Source: a virus
Virus record (IMG/VR): IMGVR_UViG_3300047564_006544
Coordinates: 16,005-80,004 of that record
Strand: one strand, 5' to 3'
DNA: 64,000 bases
A model generated the notes under the pieces. The model was not told the origin of the DNA and searched no databases. It was given only the letters and a program-made list of their open reading frames with translations. Positions 18,574 through 26,721 of this stretch are shown here, in pieces. Made by a program: the position numbers and the translations under genes. The first letter of the stretch is position 1. Each line of letters opens with the position of its first letter.

Positions 18574-19322
18574 TTTTCCTCGTTATTTATTCTATATATT
18601 TTCCAACAACCGTTGATTAATTTTTCTGTATATTTTTCGTGATCTTTATTTAGTCTGCGCTGAATTGCAGAGCGAGAAACTCCAAACATCTTTGCTATAT
18701 CATTATAGGATGATCCTGTCTTTATTTCTCCAGTATTAACATTTTTTGCTTCAATCTCGGAAATATAACCTGGATTATCGCTTCCCCACCTTGAATCGCT
18801 AATTTTCTTTTTAGTCTCTGCAGAGCGTTTCTTACCAAAGTTTGGATTTTTTTCTCCACTATTAATTTCGCTAAGGTGTCTCTTCTGCTCTTCGGTAAGG
18901 CTCTTACCCTTATTATGTGGAGTTTTGCCACTCATCTTTTGTATTGTCTCTTTGGAATGTTTTCTTCCGGCCATAGGCGAGTTTGACATAACTGCCATAT
19001 TATAATGGTAATCGTAGTGATTTTTGATCTTAAAAATATCATCTAAATACTTTTGTTCTACAGAAAGAAGATCAGTAGTAGCAAGTGAATTGCTGCATAT
19101 CTCTAAAATTTTAAATTCAAAAGAATCATTTCCATATTTGTTATATGCATTTTGCAGAAAAATATTTGCATGCCTCTTAGCCGTAAGATTTTTAAAATGA
19201 TCTCGCAACCTATTTTCAAAGTTAGAGGTGGATCCAATATACATCTTCCCATCCTTAAGGTTTAAAATGCAGTATATTCCACATTTATTAAGATCATCCT
19301 TATTTCCTTTGAATTTTATCAT
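18570..19322 (-). CDS. GIY-YIG homing endonuclease
   Basis: Free-standing homing endonuclease, about 250 aa. The GIY-YIG domain opens the protein (CGIYCILNLKDGKMYIGST, then the FENRLRDH helix). It is followed by NUMOD-type DNA-binding repeats (SPMAGRKHSKETIQKMSG; EKNPNFGKKRSAETKKKIS) and ends with an IENR-like helix-turn-helix (SSYNDIAKMFGVSRSAIQRRL). I chose the ATG at 19322 over the GTG at 19328 because GAGG lies 5 bases upstream of it. That ribosome binding site is part of the hairpin at 19329-19352. The gene separates the primase domain from sbcD. Confidence 0.9.
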   Translation of the reverse strand: MIKFKGNKDDLNKCGIYCILNLKDGKMYIGSTSNFENRLRDHFKNLTAKRHANIFLQNAYNKYGNDSFEFKILEICSNSLATTDLLSVEQKYLDDIFKIKNHYDYHYNMAVMSNSPMAGRKHSKETIQKMSGKTPHNKGKSLTEEQKRHLSEINSGEKNPNFGKKRSAETKKKISDSRWGSDNPGYISEIEAKNVNTGEIKTGSSYNDIAKMFGVSRSAIQRRLNKDHEKYTEKLINGCWKIYRINNEEK

Positions 19323-19328
19323 AAGCAC

Positions 19329-19366
19329 CTCACTTTATTATACCAAAGTGAGTGTCACTAAAGCAA
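19329..19366 (-). promoter_or_regulatory. Hairpin masking a ribosome binding site, promoter in its loop
   Basis: The stem CTCACTTT (19345-19352) pairs with AAAGTGAG (19329-19336). The right arm contains most of the GAGG used by the GIY-YIG gene. The 8-base loop carries TATAAT preceded by TGG, a consensus extended -10 box (19337-19342), and TTGCTT lies 18 bp upstream (19361-19366). A transcript reading through from the primase gene would fold and hide the site. A transcript starting from the loop promoter would lack the left arm. Confidence 0.7.
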
Positions 19367-19385
19367 ATTTATTTATGATAATATA

Positions 19386-19409
19386 TCAGTTATTAATTAC
19401 GGTTTTCAT
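19386..19409 (-). pseudogene. Remnant of the original sbcD start
   Basis: ATGAAAAC opens a 7-codon frame reading MKTVINN then stop. Its first five codons match the first five codons of the intact sbcD gene (13 of 15 bases, with both differences synonymous). It has GGAG 5 bases upstream and an ATGA overlap with the primase-domain stop, as expected of a former gene junction. Confidence 0.7.
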
Positions 19410-19933
19410 TTTGACTCCAGCATTTTTTTCAATTTTTCATTTAGTCTTTCTATTTTATCAGGATCTTCCTTTGAGCTTTCAAAAGAAATACGATCTATTT
19501 TTCTCAATAGTCCAGACATATTATCTATTTGGCCTGGGTTCTTTGAAAGAAACTCTCTAATTATTGCAGATGTATTTAAAAGAATTGGAAAGGCAACCCT
19601 TTTTTGCTCTATTACATCTTGATATGCTCCTGGATTTTTAACCATAGACCTCATTTCAACCATTGCTTCTGAGAATGTCTTGCCTGTGCAAAACATATAA
19701 AAGTCAATTGATGAAACACCCTGATTGCATCCATAACAAAAGAAATTATTATCTCTTGAGTTTATATAGCAAGAAGATGTCTTTTCTTTTCCATGTTTAT
19801 GATCTACAGATGGGCAACGACAACGGTAATCAAAATTACCTGCTGAAGTTGATTCAAGCTGAATTCCAAATTGTGATGCAAGCTCTAATATTTTTACTTG
19901 CTTTGCTATGTCTGTTCTGGATGCAATTTTCAT
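19406..19933 (-). CDS. Primase CHC2-type zinc-finger domain protein, 175 aa
   Basis: The N-terminal part matches the zinc-binding domain of DnaG-type primases: CRCPSVDHKHGKEKTSS, CYINSRDNNFFCYGCNQG, then the helix SSIDFYMFCTGKTFSEAM. The protein ends at 175 aa with a charged helix and has no TOPRIM catalytic domain. It could be a template-recognition subunit working with a separate catalytic protein outside the window, or a truncated primase. Its stop overlaps the sbcD remnant. Confidence 0.8.
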   Translation of the reverse strand: MKIASRTDIAKQVKILELASQFGIQLESTSAGNFDYRCRCPSVDHKHGKEKTSSCYINSRDNNFFCYGCNQGVSSIDFYMFCTGKTFSEAMVEMRSMVKNPGAYQDVIEQKRVAFPILLNTSAIIREFLSKNPGQIDNMSGLLRKIDRISFESSKEDPDKIERLNEKLKKMLESK

Positions 19934-19937
19934 TTTA

Positions 19938-20984
19938 TTACTTAAATATTGAAATTAAATTTGACCAAAATGACGTACCCTTTTGCTGTGGCTCAATTTT
20001 TGCAATATCATTCTTTGCAACTCTAAAATAGACGGGCTGCCTACAGCTCTGGTCTATATAGTACGCCATTCCTGGCTCAGTTATATTTGCTGCAAGAGAA
20101 GAATTCATAATAATTCTTGATTCCATATCTGAAGAAACTCTCATTGCAATTCTTCCTGTAAAGTTTGCCTTAATTTGACCTGGAAGAATTGATGATGATG
20201 GACGCTGTGTTGCTAGGATAACAGAGATTCCTGCGGCTCTACCTTTTTGAGAAATTGTAAGAACCTTGTTTAGATTCTTTTTGTCAGAAAGGTAAACATC
20301 TGACCACTCATCAATAATTAAGGCATATGGGCAAATCTTCTGAGAACTCATCATATTGTTCTGGACTGCAGAGACATATCCTCTTTTGCTCAAAAGAGAA
20401 TAAATTGTATTCATCCTATCTATAATAGAATCAAGCGTTCTTCCGAAATCATCAGGATCGGAAACAACCGTACAGGGCCGTCTTTTGCTAAATTCATTGA
20501 AGTCTACAATTTTAGGGTCAATTATTGTTACTGCAACACCAGATGTCAAAAGGCACTCAACCATTACCTTTAAAAGCGTACTCTTTCCTGCGCCGGGGGC
20601 ACCTGCCACTAGGGTATTGGGGACAGCCCCTTGATCCACTACCAGCGGCCCGCCTAGCGCGGTGCAGCCAAGCACCATAGGGGAGAGGGCCGAAGCGGGC
20701 AGGAGGGCTAGGGCTTGACTTAGGAGCATCTGGTCAACGTCCCTTCTTTGGATCGAAATCTTGTAGGAACCCGTTTGGTAATTGATCTCACCATTTGGCT
20801 CACTCATTGATCCCATGTAAAGTGCAAAATCTCCAATTGATTTTGCAAGTTTAGACAGTTTTGTTCCAAATTCTGGATAAACGTCAAATATGTCAAAAGA
20901 CCCAATCTGGGTCTTTTTGATTTCTGCAACTTGGATTTTTTGAATGAAGAAGAAGTGTCTTGCTCTCTCTACATCTTTATCCAT
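19938..20984 (-). CDS. FtsK/HerA-like DNA-translocase ATPase, 348 aa
   Basis: P-loop ATPase of the FtsK/SpoIIIE-HerA group. Walker A GAPGAGKST at residues 128-136, Walker B ALIIDEWSDVY near 223, and the sensor-like segment SVILATQRPSSSILPG that is typical of FtsK. It lacks the membrane domain and the gamma DNA-reading domain. A role in DNA translocation, in replication or packaging, is plausible. Neighbours are the primase domain and small coiled-coil genes. About 150 bp around the Walker A region are strikingly GC-rich compared with the rest of the gene (see findings). Confidence 0.9.
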   Translation of the reverse strand: MDKDVERARHFFFIQKIQVAEIKKTQIGSFDIFDVYPEFGTKLSKLAKSIGDFALYMGSMSEPNGEINYQTGSYKISIQRRDVDQMLLSQALALLPASALSPMVLGCTALGGPLVVDQGAVPNTLVAGAPGAGKSTLLKVMVECLLTSGVAVTIIDPKIVDFNEFSKRRPCTVVSDPDDFGRTLDSIIDRMNTIYSLLSKRGYVSAVQNNMMSSQKICPYALIIDEWSDVYLSDKKNLNKVLTISQKGRAAGISVILATQRPSSSILPGQIKANFTGRIAMRVSSDMESRIIMNSSLAANITEPGMAYYIDQSCRQPVYFRVAKNDIAKIEPQQKGTSFWSNLISIFK

Positions 20985-20986
20985 AT

Positions 20987-21328
20987 TTACCTCTTGAGTT
21001 TTTTCAACTCCCTTTCAAGTTCTCTTAACTTAACCTCGTTTTTTACCAGCTCATCCCTCGTTTTTAACGAGGAGCGAAGGGAAAGAATAATGAGGCCGAA
21101 TATTCCTTCACCCGGTACTACCTTATCCAACTCGTCAGCCGTTGTCAATAGCCTTGTTAAAATTGATTTGACATTGTTATGATAGGCTTGTGTCTGGTTG
21201 TCAGGATGCGTTTTATCGGCTAATAACTTTTTATATTCCTCTATGACTCCAGAGAATCTAATCTTTGCTTCTTGCTTTTTATTATCAAGATAAGAAGAGT
21301 TTTTTGGAATTTCTATTTCGTCACTCAT
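20987..21328 (-). CDS. Small coiled-coil protein, 113 aa
   Basis: Not recognised. It starts at ATG 21328 (MSDEIEIPKNSSYL) because CCGGAG lies just upstream and the ATG overlaps the stop of the 107-aa gene (ATGA). It ends in a charged coiled-coil tail (ELVKNEVKLRELERELKKL). The gene is directly followed by the FtsK-like ATPase, so it may be an accessory subunit of that protein. Confidence 0.75.
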   Translation of the reverse strand: MSDEIEIPKNSSYLDNKKQEAKIRFSGVIEEYKKLLADKTHPDNQTQAYHNNVKSILTRLLTTADELDKVVPGEGIFGLIILSLRSSLKTRDELVKNEVKLRELERELKKLKR

Positions 21329-21648
21329 TTTTTCTCCGGTATTAACACTAGGTAAATTCCGCATTCTTTATGCATCTGAAAGAATTTCTGAATTTTTAAA
21401 ATTTTATCTGAACTAAATATACCAAAATCTCGATGCAAAAAATTAATAACATTAAATGCTTTGTTATAATTTTCTACTGGCCCAGAGAAAAGATCCGCTG
21501 CGCTATCTAAGAAGTTCATTAGCTTTTGCTGCTTTTCAGCAGGAACCGTAGATAGATCTAGCAGCAGATTATTATTAGAAGAACAATAAATAAAGCCGTC
21601 CTTATCAGCATTTCCGTGGCATCCTAAGTATAAGTTCAATTTTGTCAC
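21325..21648 (-). CDS. Hypothetical protein, 107 aa
   Basis: No family recognised. A small soluble protein with a mixed helix/strand pattern and four cysteines (CHGN, YCSS and two near the C-terminus). It is translationally coupled (ATGA) to the coiled-coil gene downstream. It begins 24 bp after the fibre gene on the other side. No promoter box is obvious. Confidence 0.7.
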   Translation of the reverse strand: MTKLNLYLGCHGNADKDGFIYCSSNNNLLLDLSTVPAEKQQKLMNFLDSAADLFSGPVENYNKAFNVINFLHRDFGIFSSDKILKIQKFFQMHKECGIYLVLIPEKK

Positions 21649-21672
21649 TGTTTTTCATTATACTGAAAATAA

Positions 21673-23316
21673 TTATATATAGTTAAACTTGATAAATGAT
21701 TTCGCCAAAATATCTAGTGTATTCACGCCTGAATTATTATTTATATTTATTGATGGTGTTGCTGTTGTTCCACCATTCACAATAACTCCGCTGAACCATA
21801 GAGCATGAACATTTGAATCATTTAATGCTGCTGTTGTAAAGCCTGGTACACTTGACGTTATCTCTGCATTTTGAACACCAAGCTGTAGATCTACTCCGGC
21901 GTGAGTAAATGTTCCGCTTGTTGCAAGAGTAAAGTTTATAGTATTGTTTGCTCCTGCTCCGCTAAACTTTAGTAAAATTACTCCTCTTATTTCTACAGCA
22001 GAGTTTACTGGCATATTTGCAATATTAAAAAATGTATTTGGGCCAGATGGAGCTATTGGTATTGTAGTTGTTCCTGCCAATATTTTTGATGTTTCCGTCA
22101 TTGATATTGTTGCAGTATTTGGGCTTGTTGTAACTTTTACTCCGTTTGTTCCAGACAAAGTCATAGTTGTGTTGCCCAAGCTAGCAGTTGTTGGAGTTGC
22201 ACCATCTGTAAATGTGCTATAAGTATATGTAGCGCCAGTTCCACCGTTAAGGGATGTAACGCCGGTATTTGATATTGTTATATTATCTGATGCAGATGAG
22301 ACCAAAACTCCAATGCCAGTTCCTGGAACAAAGGTAAATGTATCATTTGCAAGATCTGCGGCTGCTGTATTTGTTCCATCTGACATGGTTCCAAATGAGT
22401 TATATGTTATTGCTCCCTTTGCGCCATTAAATGTAGTTACGCCATCATTATTTACTGTTACATTTCCTGAGCCAGATGTTGTAATGGCAGTTCCTGCTGT
22501 TATGGCAGTAACACCAGTGTTACCTATTGTAACGCTTCCCGTTCCAGCAGAAACAGAAATCCCTGTTCCAGCTACAGCCTGAGTTACGCCAGTATTTGAT
22601 ATTGTCATAGAATCTGCTGGGCCGTTTACCAATACCCCAATTCCTGTTCCGGCAACAAAAGTAAATGTATCATTTGCCTGATCTGCAACTGCAGATACAT
22701 TTCCATCTGACATTGTTCCAAATGCTGGCTGGGAAGAATTTATAGTTAACGTATTTTGATCTGTTCTTACTACGTTAACATTTGTGCCACCAACAAAAGT
22801 TACATTGTCTGTTGATGCATCAGATCCGGTAAGTCTTAGGTCTGCTGATTTTGGTGTAGCATTTGTTTCTGCTGAAATACCATATGTAGTATTTGTATCG
22901 TTTGCTGATGCAGAAATTGTAATTTTATTTGCATCAGTCCTAACTATTGTTACGTTACTTCCGCCGGTAAAAGTTACATTATCAGTATAGCCATCTGTAT
23001 CTGTTAACCTTAAGTCTGCAGAATTTCCTGTTTGACTTGTCTCTGCTGATACAGAATACTTTGTATTGGTATCAATATCTGCCGTTGAAAATGTAATTGT
23101 ATTTTCATTTGTTCTTATTATTGTAACGTTTGTACCGCCAACAAAAGTTACATTGTCGGTATAACCATCGGAGTCTGTCAGTCTTAGATCTGCAGAATTT
23201 CCTGTTTGACTACTTTCAGAGGATATGCCATAGCTTTTTACTGCAACTTTTGTTGTAGCATATTCATAGCCATCAATTCTAATTTCATTATTATCATTGT
23301 CAATTTCAATTGGCAT
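21673..23316 (-). CDS. Repetitive tail-fibre-like protein, 547 aa
   Basis: Built from tandem beta-rich modules. Units such as SADLRLTDSDGYTDNVTFVG followed by GGTNVTIIRT recur in the N-terminal half with small changes. A second unit type recurs in the middle (FGTMSDGN.. NDTFTFVAGTGIGVLV .. ISNTGVT). The last 150 residues are non-repetitive and may form a receptor-contacting or trimerising tip. Similar repeats are common in fibres of T4-like marine phages. It lies next to a second fibre-like gene, so the two probably act together in host adsorption. No chaperone or peptidase domain was recognised. Confidence 0.8.
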   Translation of the reverse strand: MPIEIDNDNNEIRIDGYEYATTKVAVKSYGISSESSQTGNSADLRLTDSDGYTDNVTFVGGTNVTIIRTNENTITFSTADIDTNTKYSVSAETSQTGNSADLRLTDTDGYTDNVTFTGGSNVTIVRTDANKITISASANDTNTTYGISAETNATPKSADLRLTGSDASTDNVTFVGGTNVNVVRTDQNTLTINSSQPAFGTMSDGNVSAVADQANDTFTFVAGTGIGVLVNGPADSMTISNTGVTQAVAGTGISVSAGTGSVTIGNTGVTAITAGTAITTSGSGNVTVNNDGVTTFNGAKGAITYNSFGTMSDGTNTAAADLANDTFTFVPGTGIGVLVSSASDNITISNTGVTSLNGGTGATYTYSTFTDGATPTTASLGNTTMTLSGTNGVKVTTSPNTATISMTETSKILAGTTTIPIAPSGPNTFFNIANMPVNSAVEIRGVILLKFSGAGANNTINFTLATSGTFTHAGVDLQLGVQNAEITSSVPGFTTAALNDSNVHALWFSGVIVNGGTTATPSININNNSGVNTLDILAKSFIKFNYI

Positions 23317-23324
23317 ATTATCCT

Positions 23325-25037
23325 CTAAAATTTACAAGTAGTTAGCTTTACTGTTGCAACCCAAGCAGATGGATAGAAGGATAGTGCGGGGTGATTATCA
23401 AATACATTTATTTGTATTATATTTGTTCCTCCAAGGGTCATTGTTGCCCCTACCCATCCCGGTCCAGCAGTAAAATAAGGTGTTCTTGATATATAGGTAA
23501 TAAGTGGAGCAGATATTGATCCTGGGGCTGGAGTTGTAACTGGTCCAAACCCCATTGATTCAATCTTATATGCTCCAACTTCTTGAATTGGTCCAGCTAA
23601 TTTTCCAACCAACATTACAGATATGTGGTATGCTGAATTTAAATCCATACTATAATTTGCGCCAAGACCATCAATGCTGAGAACTAATCCTGGTGGACCA
23701 AATGGATTAAGAATCTTACCCCTTACGGTATATTCGCTTGTTTGGGCATCGCCAACTACGGCAAACTTTCCAGATCCATGAGCAAATTCACCCTGTACTT
23801 TTGATAATGAATCAACACCAAATGTTAATGATGCTTTTCCAAATACTCCATTGCCAACTCCAAATACTGCTGAATCATCTGCACCAAAATTAGTTAGATT
23901 TTGAGTTCCAGCAGATATTGAATTTTTTGCCTTTATAGAATTTTTGAAACCAGATATATTTGTTCTTTGTGCATCTGCGCTAATTCCACCGTCATTATCT
24001 GCTGAGTTTTCCTCTCCAGATACGGCATTATAATTTCCACGAACATAATTCTTTGTTCCAGATACTATATTACCATCATCATCTACGTCAGAAACATACC
24101 CAGTTACAGCATTAAAATCTCCCTCTACCTCATTTTCTCTTCCGGTTATAAGGGAGTTATTTGCAGATGATAGGTGCTCTCTTCCTCCGACAAGATTTGT
24201 CGAGCCGCCAGCTATATTATTTGCCTCTCCAGATACTAAAGATCCGGTAGATGCTACTGTATTTGAGTTTCCAAATACTGCAGCATTATTTGCTGATGCA
24301 GTATTTGATGCTCCTCCTACAAATGAGTTTTGACCTGATGCAGTATTTTCTGCTCCAGCTGCAAATGAAGAGGTTCCACTCGCCGTGGTATTTCTACCTA
24401 GTGCTGCAGAGTAATTACCTCTGCTACCATCATTCCATTGAGTTGACTCTACGCTTCCTGCTCTAAAGGCACCTTTTGATTTATCAAAAAGAAATCTTTC
24501 ATTACCCTTTGTTCCATCGTTCATATCATCAAGCTTTGATGATCCGTAAACAAAGTCCATTCCTGTTGTATAGTCTGTATCGGCTTGCCTTACTACATCA
24601 TCAACTGTATCTGAGTTTGTATCTGCAGTTTCAAAAGGAGAAGAACCAATGACTACTGATGCAACTGCAGCATCAGTATATTCATACACTTCTCTTAGGT
24701 CAAGATAATAATATCTTGTTCCATCAATATCCTGATACTCTGGTATTGCAGATGCCTGATCTTCAAATCTTGCGACATTATTTACCTCAACAGCATTATC
24801 GGCAAGATTCTGGTGCTGCAACTTTGACTTAACATGAGCAACCAAATCAATTTTTCCTGCATGACCATCATATGGCTCTCCGTCGTGAACGTGACCTGTT
24901 AGCCTTGGATCATCTGCATCTAATAGGGAGCCTTCATAACTTCCATATAGGCCTCCAAACCAAGAGTTTGCAACATCCGCAGTTACTATCGTGGAGCCAG
25001 AAGTATATTTTGTTAATTTTTTGCTTGAGGTTGCCAT
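23325..25037 (-). CDS. Fibre protein with YadA-head-like repeats, 570 aa
   Basis: The middle (about residues 205-400) is a run of roughly 14-residue repeats of the type SFAAGAENTASGQN and SFVGGASNTASAN, the left-handed beta-roll signature of trimeric adhesin heads. After it comes GKFAVVGDAQTSEYTVRGK, a segment often found after such repeats in phage tail proteins, then a beta-rich C-terminal domain. The N-terminus (DPRLTGHVHDGEPYDGH) is typical of phage fibre attachment regions. It probably forms a trimer and works with the neighbouring fibre. Confidence 0.85.
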   Translation of the reverse strand: MATSSKKLTKYTSGSTIVTADVANSWFGGLYGSYEGSLLDADDPRLTGHVHDGEPYDGHAGKIDLVAHVKSKLQHQNLADNAVEVNNVARFEDQASAIPEYQDIDGTRYYYLDLREVYEYTDAAVASVVIGSSPFETADTNSDTVDDVVRQADTDYTTGMDFVYGSSKLDDMNDGTKGNERFLFDKSKGAFRAGSVESTQWNDGSRGNYSAALGRNTTASGTSSFAAGAENTASGQNSFVGGASNTASANNAAVFGNSNTVASTGSLVSGEANNIAGGSTNLVGGREHLSSANNSLITGRENEVEGDFNAVTGYVSDVDDDGNIVSGTKNYVRGNYNAVSGEENSADNDGGISADAQRTNISGFKNSIKAKNSISAGTQNLTNFGADDSAVFGVGNGVFGKASLTFGVDSLSKVQGEFAHGSGKFAVVGDAQTSEYTVRGKILNPFGPPGLVLSIDGLGANYSMDLNSAYHISVMLVGKLAGPIQEVGAYKIESMGFGPVTTPAPGSISAPLITYISRTPYFTAGPGWVGATMTLGGTNIIQINVFDNHPALSFYPSAWVATVKLTTCKF

Positions 25038-25038
25038 T

Positions 25039-25320
25039 TTATTTATTCTTTACTTTATCTTTAATATAAGTAGATGGCTTAAACTTTACAGACAAAAATT
25101 CATCCAATACCATTTCTTGCATTGTCTTTGGATTTCTTACCGGTCTTGGCTTCTGCTTATATAGCGTAAATTTTCCAAAATTAACTATAGAAATTTCATT
25201 TCCTGATGAAAGCTCTTCTGTAATGCAGTCGAAAAGAACATCTATCATTTGTGAGCTTTCTTTTATTGAAAATAAAGTTTTTTCTGATAACTTTCTTGCT
25301 AATTCTTTTTTGTTAACCAT
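25039..25320 (-). CDS. HU/IHF-family DNA-binding protein
   Basis: Histone-like DNA-bending protein, 93 aa, full length for the family. Family features: helical N-terminus (NKKELARKLSEKT), the core GNEISIVNFGKFTLYKQKPRPVRNPKT with the proline-tipped DNA-binding arm, and the end VKFKPSTYIKDKV. It may organise phage DNA or assist replication and recombination. A TATAAT at 25340-25345 upstream is a candidate -10 box. Confidence 0.95.
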   Translation of the reverse strand: MVNKKELARKLSEKTLFSIKESSQMIDVLFDCITEELSSGNEISIVNFGKFTLYKQKPRPVRNPKTMQEMVLDEFLSVKFKPSTYIKDKVKNK

Positions 25321-25339
25321 TTCTCATATCCTTAGTTTT

Positions 25340-25345
25340 ATTATA
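25340..25345 (-). promoter_or_regulatory. Candidate -10 box for the HU gene
   Basis: TATAAT on the minus strand in the 56-bp gap before the HU gene. No good -35 box stands at the right distance. Tentative. Confidence 0.35.
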
Positions 25346-25376
25346 CATACTATATAAGTATAAATAGTAAATATGA

Positions 25377-25580
25377 CTAGATTATATCTACGTCCGAAAA
25401 ACTATTCGCATGAGAACTTGACTTTTTTAAATCTTCGGCAAGTTTTTCAATATTTGATTTATAAAACTCAACAATCCTCTTGAATTCTTCATCTTCCATT
25501 ACTAAGATGTCAATTCCATAGTTTTGGTATAGTTTTTTTATTCTCTCTAATATTTTTTCTTCACTAATTTTTTTCTTCAT
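25377..25580 (-). CDS. Hypothetical small protein, 67 aa
   Basis: Not recognised; charged and helical. Its start lies inside the end of the HNH gene (17-bp overlap), so expression probably depends on coupling. The ribosome binding site is weak. Confidence 0.55.
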   Translation of the reverse strand: MKKKISEEKILERIKKLYQNYGIDILVMEDEEFKRIVEFYKSNIEKLAEDLKKSSSHANSFSDVDII

Positions 25581-25944
25581 TATGCTTCACTATATTCTTA
25601 CATATATTAATAATTTCTTCTTTTTCCATTTTTTGTTTGAAAGAATTTACGCAATAAATACACCAAACTATATTTTCTTTTTTATATCCAAGTTCTGATT
25701 TTTTACAATCAAGTGTCATCTTATATGGATCGTGAAGAATTGATTTATTAGCTTTTGATATGTTCATTTCTAGGCCAGAATAAAAACACCTACCATCTTG
25801 AGATATAAACTGATGAATTATATCATCAATAGATATCTCAAATGGTAGGTTCTTTTTTGCTGCTCTTCTGTTTGCAGCACGATGGGCCTTCTGAAACATC
25901 GACAGTGCTTTTTTATCAATTAAATTGTTCCAGAATGCGCTCAT
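25564..25944 (-). CDS. HNH-type endonuclease, 126 aa
   Basis: Small nuclease of the free-standing HNH class found in phages. The basic N-terminus (KAHRAANRRAAKKN) is followed by GRCFYSGLEM, MTLDCKKSELGYKKENIVW and CIYCVNSFKQKM, the arrangement of a zinc-stabilised beta-beta-alpha metal fold. AGGAAA precedes the start. It is probably a selfish homing gene inserted between the KH and HU genes; no split host gene is evident. Confidence 0.75.
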   Translation of the reverse strand: MSAFWNNLIDKKALSMFQKAHRAANRRAAKKNLPFEISIDDIIHQFISQDGRCFYSGLEMNISKANKSILHDPYKMTLDCKKSELGYKKENIVWCIYCVNSFKQKMEKEEIINICKNIVKHNEEKN

Positions 25945-25952
25945 AATATTTC

Positions 25953-26201
25953 CTATGCTGACTTATTTAAAACATTTACCATTACTCTCTGGTTTGATTT
26001 TGCACCAGCTGCTTTTGCAATTGTTCTAATTGCATTTGCAATACGGCCCTGCTTTCCAATAATCTTGCCAACATCTGAGGCTCCAACACGAACCTCATAA
26101 AGTGGACCCTTTGGTGAGCTTACCTCGGAAACTGCTACGGCAGCAGGATCATCTACAATGGCCTTAATCATAGTTCCAATTAATTCAGATATACCAGTCA
26201 T
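25953..26201 (-). CDS. KH-domain RNA-binding protein (KhpA-like), 82 aa
   Basis: One KH domain with the GxxG loop (VGKIIGKQGRIANAIRTIA), nearly the same size as bacterial KhpA, which binds RNA broadly. I chose the ATG at 26201 because GGAG, which overlaps the end of the Hsp20 gene, lies 6 bases upstream. A longer in-frame reading would overlap Hsp20 extensively. The coupling suggests co-expression with Hsp20. KhpA-like proteins are unusual in phage genomes. Confidence 0.85.
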   Translation of the reverse strand: MTGISELIGTMIKAIVDDPAAVAVSEVSSPKGPLYEVRVGASDVGKIIGKQGRIANAIRTIAKAAGAKSNQRVMVNVLNKSA

Positions 26202-26202
26202 T

Positions 26203-26721
26203 TTATTCTCCATTTTGAATTTCAATTTTATTTGTTGTAATTTCACCCTTTGCTGGGATTGTAATGTGCAAGAGTCCATCCTTTACAGATGCTTTTGCTG
26301 CAGACACATCAAAGTCATGACTTATTAGAAAGTTTGTTGAGAAATTTCTTCTAGCAATTCCTCTTACTATTGCACCATGATGGATCTTTGGTAGGGAAGA
26401 ACTTCTATTGTTTGGAACGTCAATTATAACTTCGCTTGTTACACTATCTTCAGTAAGCTCAACTTCTTGATTTGTCTTTGTTGATTTAACTATAAGCTCC
26501 TGTCCATAGTAACAAACTTCAAGATCCTTTTTTGCATATCCGGCTAAAGCAAATTCCATATGAAATCCTTCAGCATCGCACCACTGATCATACTTTGGAA
26601 AAGTACCTGCTGTTCCAACCTTCTTTATATTTGTAACTTCTCTAAAAAACTCATCATCGTGAAGAAGTAGTTGTACTATTCTTCCTGGTATTGATATTCT
26701 GCTAGCCTTATTTCTATTCAT
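26203..26721 (-). CDS. Hsp20/alpha-crystallin small heat-shock protein
   Basis: ATP-independent holdase chaperone, about 172 aa. The alpha-crystallin domain includes FHMEFALAGYAKKDLEV, RGIARRNFSTNFLISHDFDV and KASVKDGLLHITIPA. Similar small heat-shock proteins are frequent in T4-like cyanophages. ATG 26721 was chosen because GAGGAA lies just upstream and the overlap with the DUF1360 gene is only 8 bp. It pairs with GroEL elsewhere in the window. Confidence 0.93.
   Translation of the reverse strand: MNRNKASRISIPGRIVQLLLHDDEFFREVTNIKKVGTAGTFPKYDQWCDAEGFHMEFALAGYAKKDLEVCYYGQELIVKSTKTNQEVELTEDSVTSEVIIDVPNNRSSSLPKIHHGAIVRGIARRNFSTNFLISHDFDVSAAKASVKDGLLHITIPAKGEITTNKIEIQNGE

Noticed and set aside
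22000-23300. Tandem DNA repeats
   Set aside because: Explained by the repeated modules of the 547-aa fibre protein; not a separate element.
24000-24450. Short regular repeats suggesting a CRISPR array
   Set aside because: They lie in frame within the fibre gene and code the beta-roll adhesin repeats; the units vary and have no spacers.
25361-25368. TATAAATA-like box on the plus strand
   Set aside because: No plus-strand gene follows; likely chance in AT-rich DNA.
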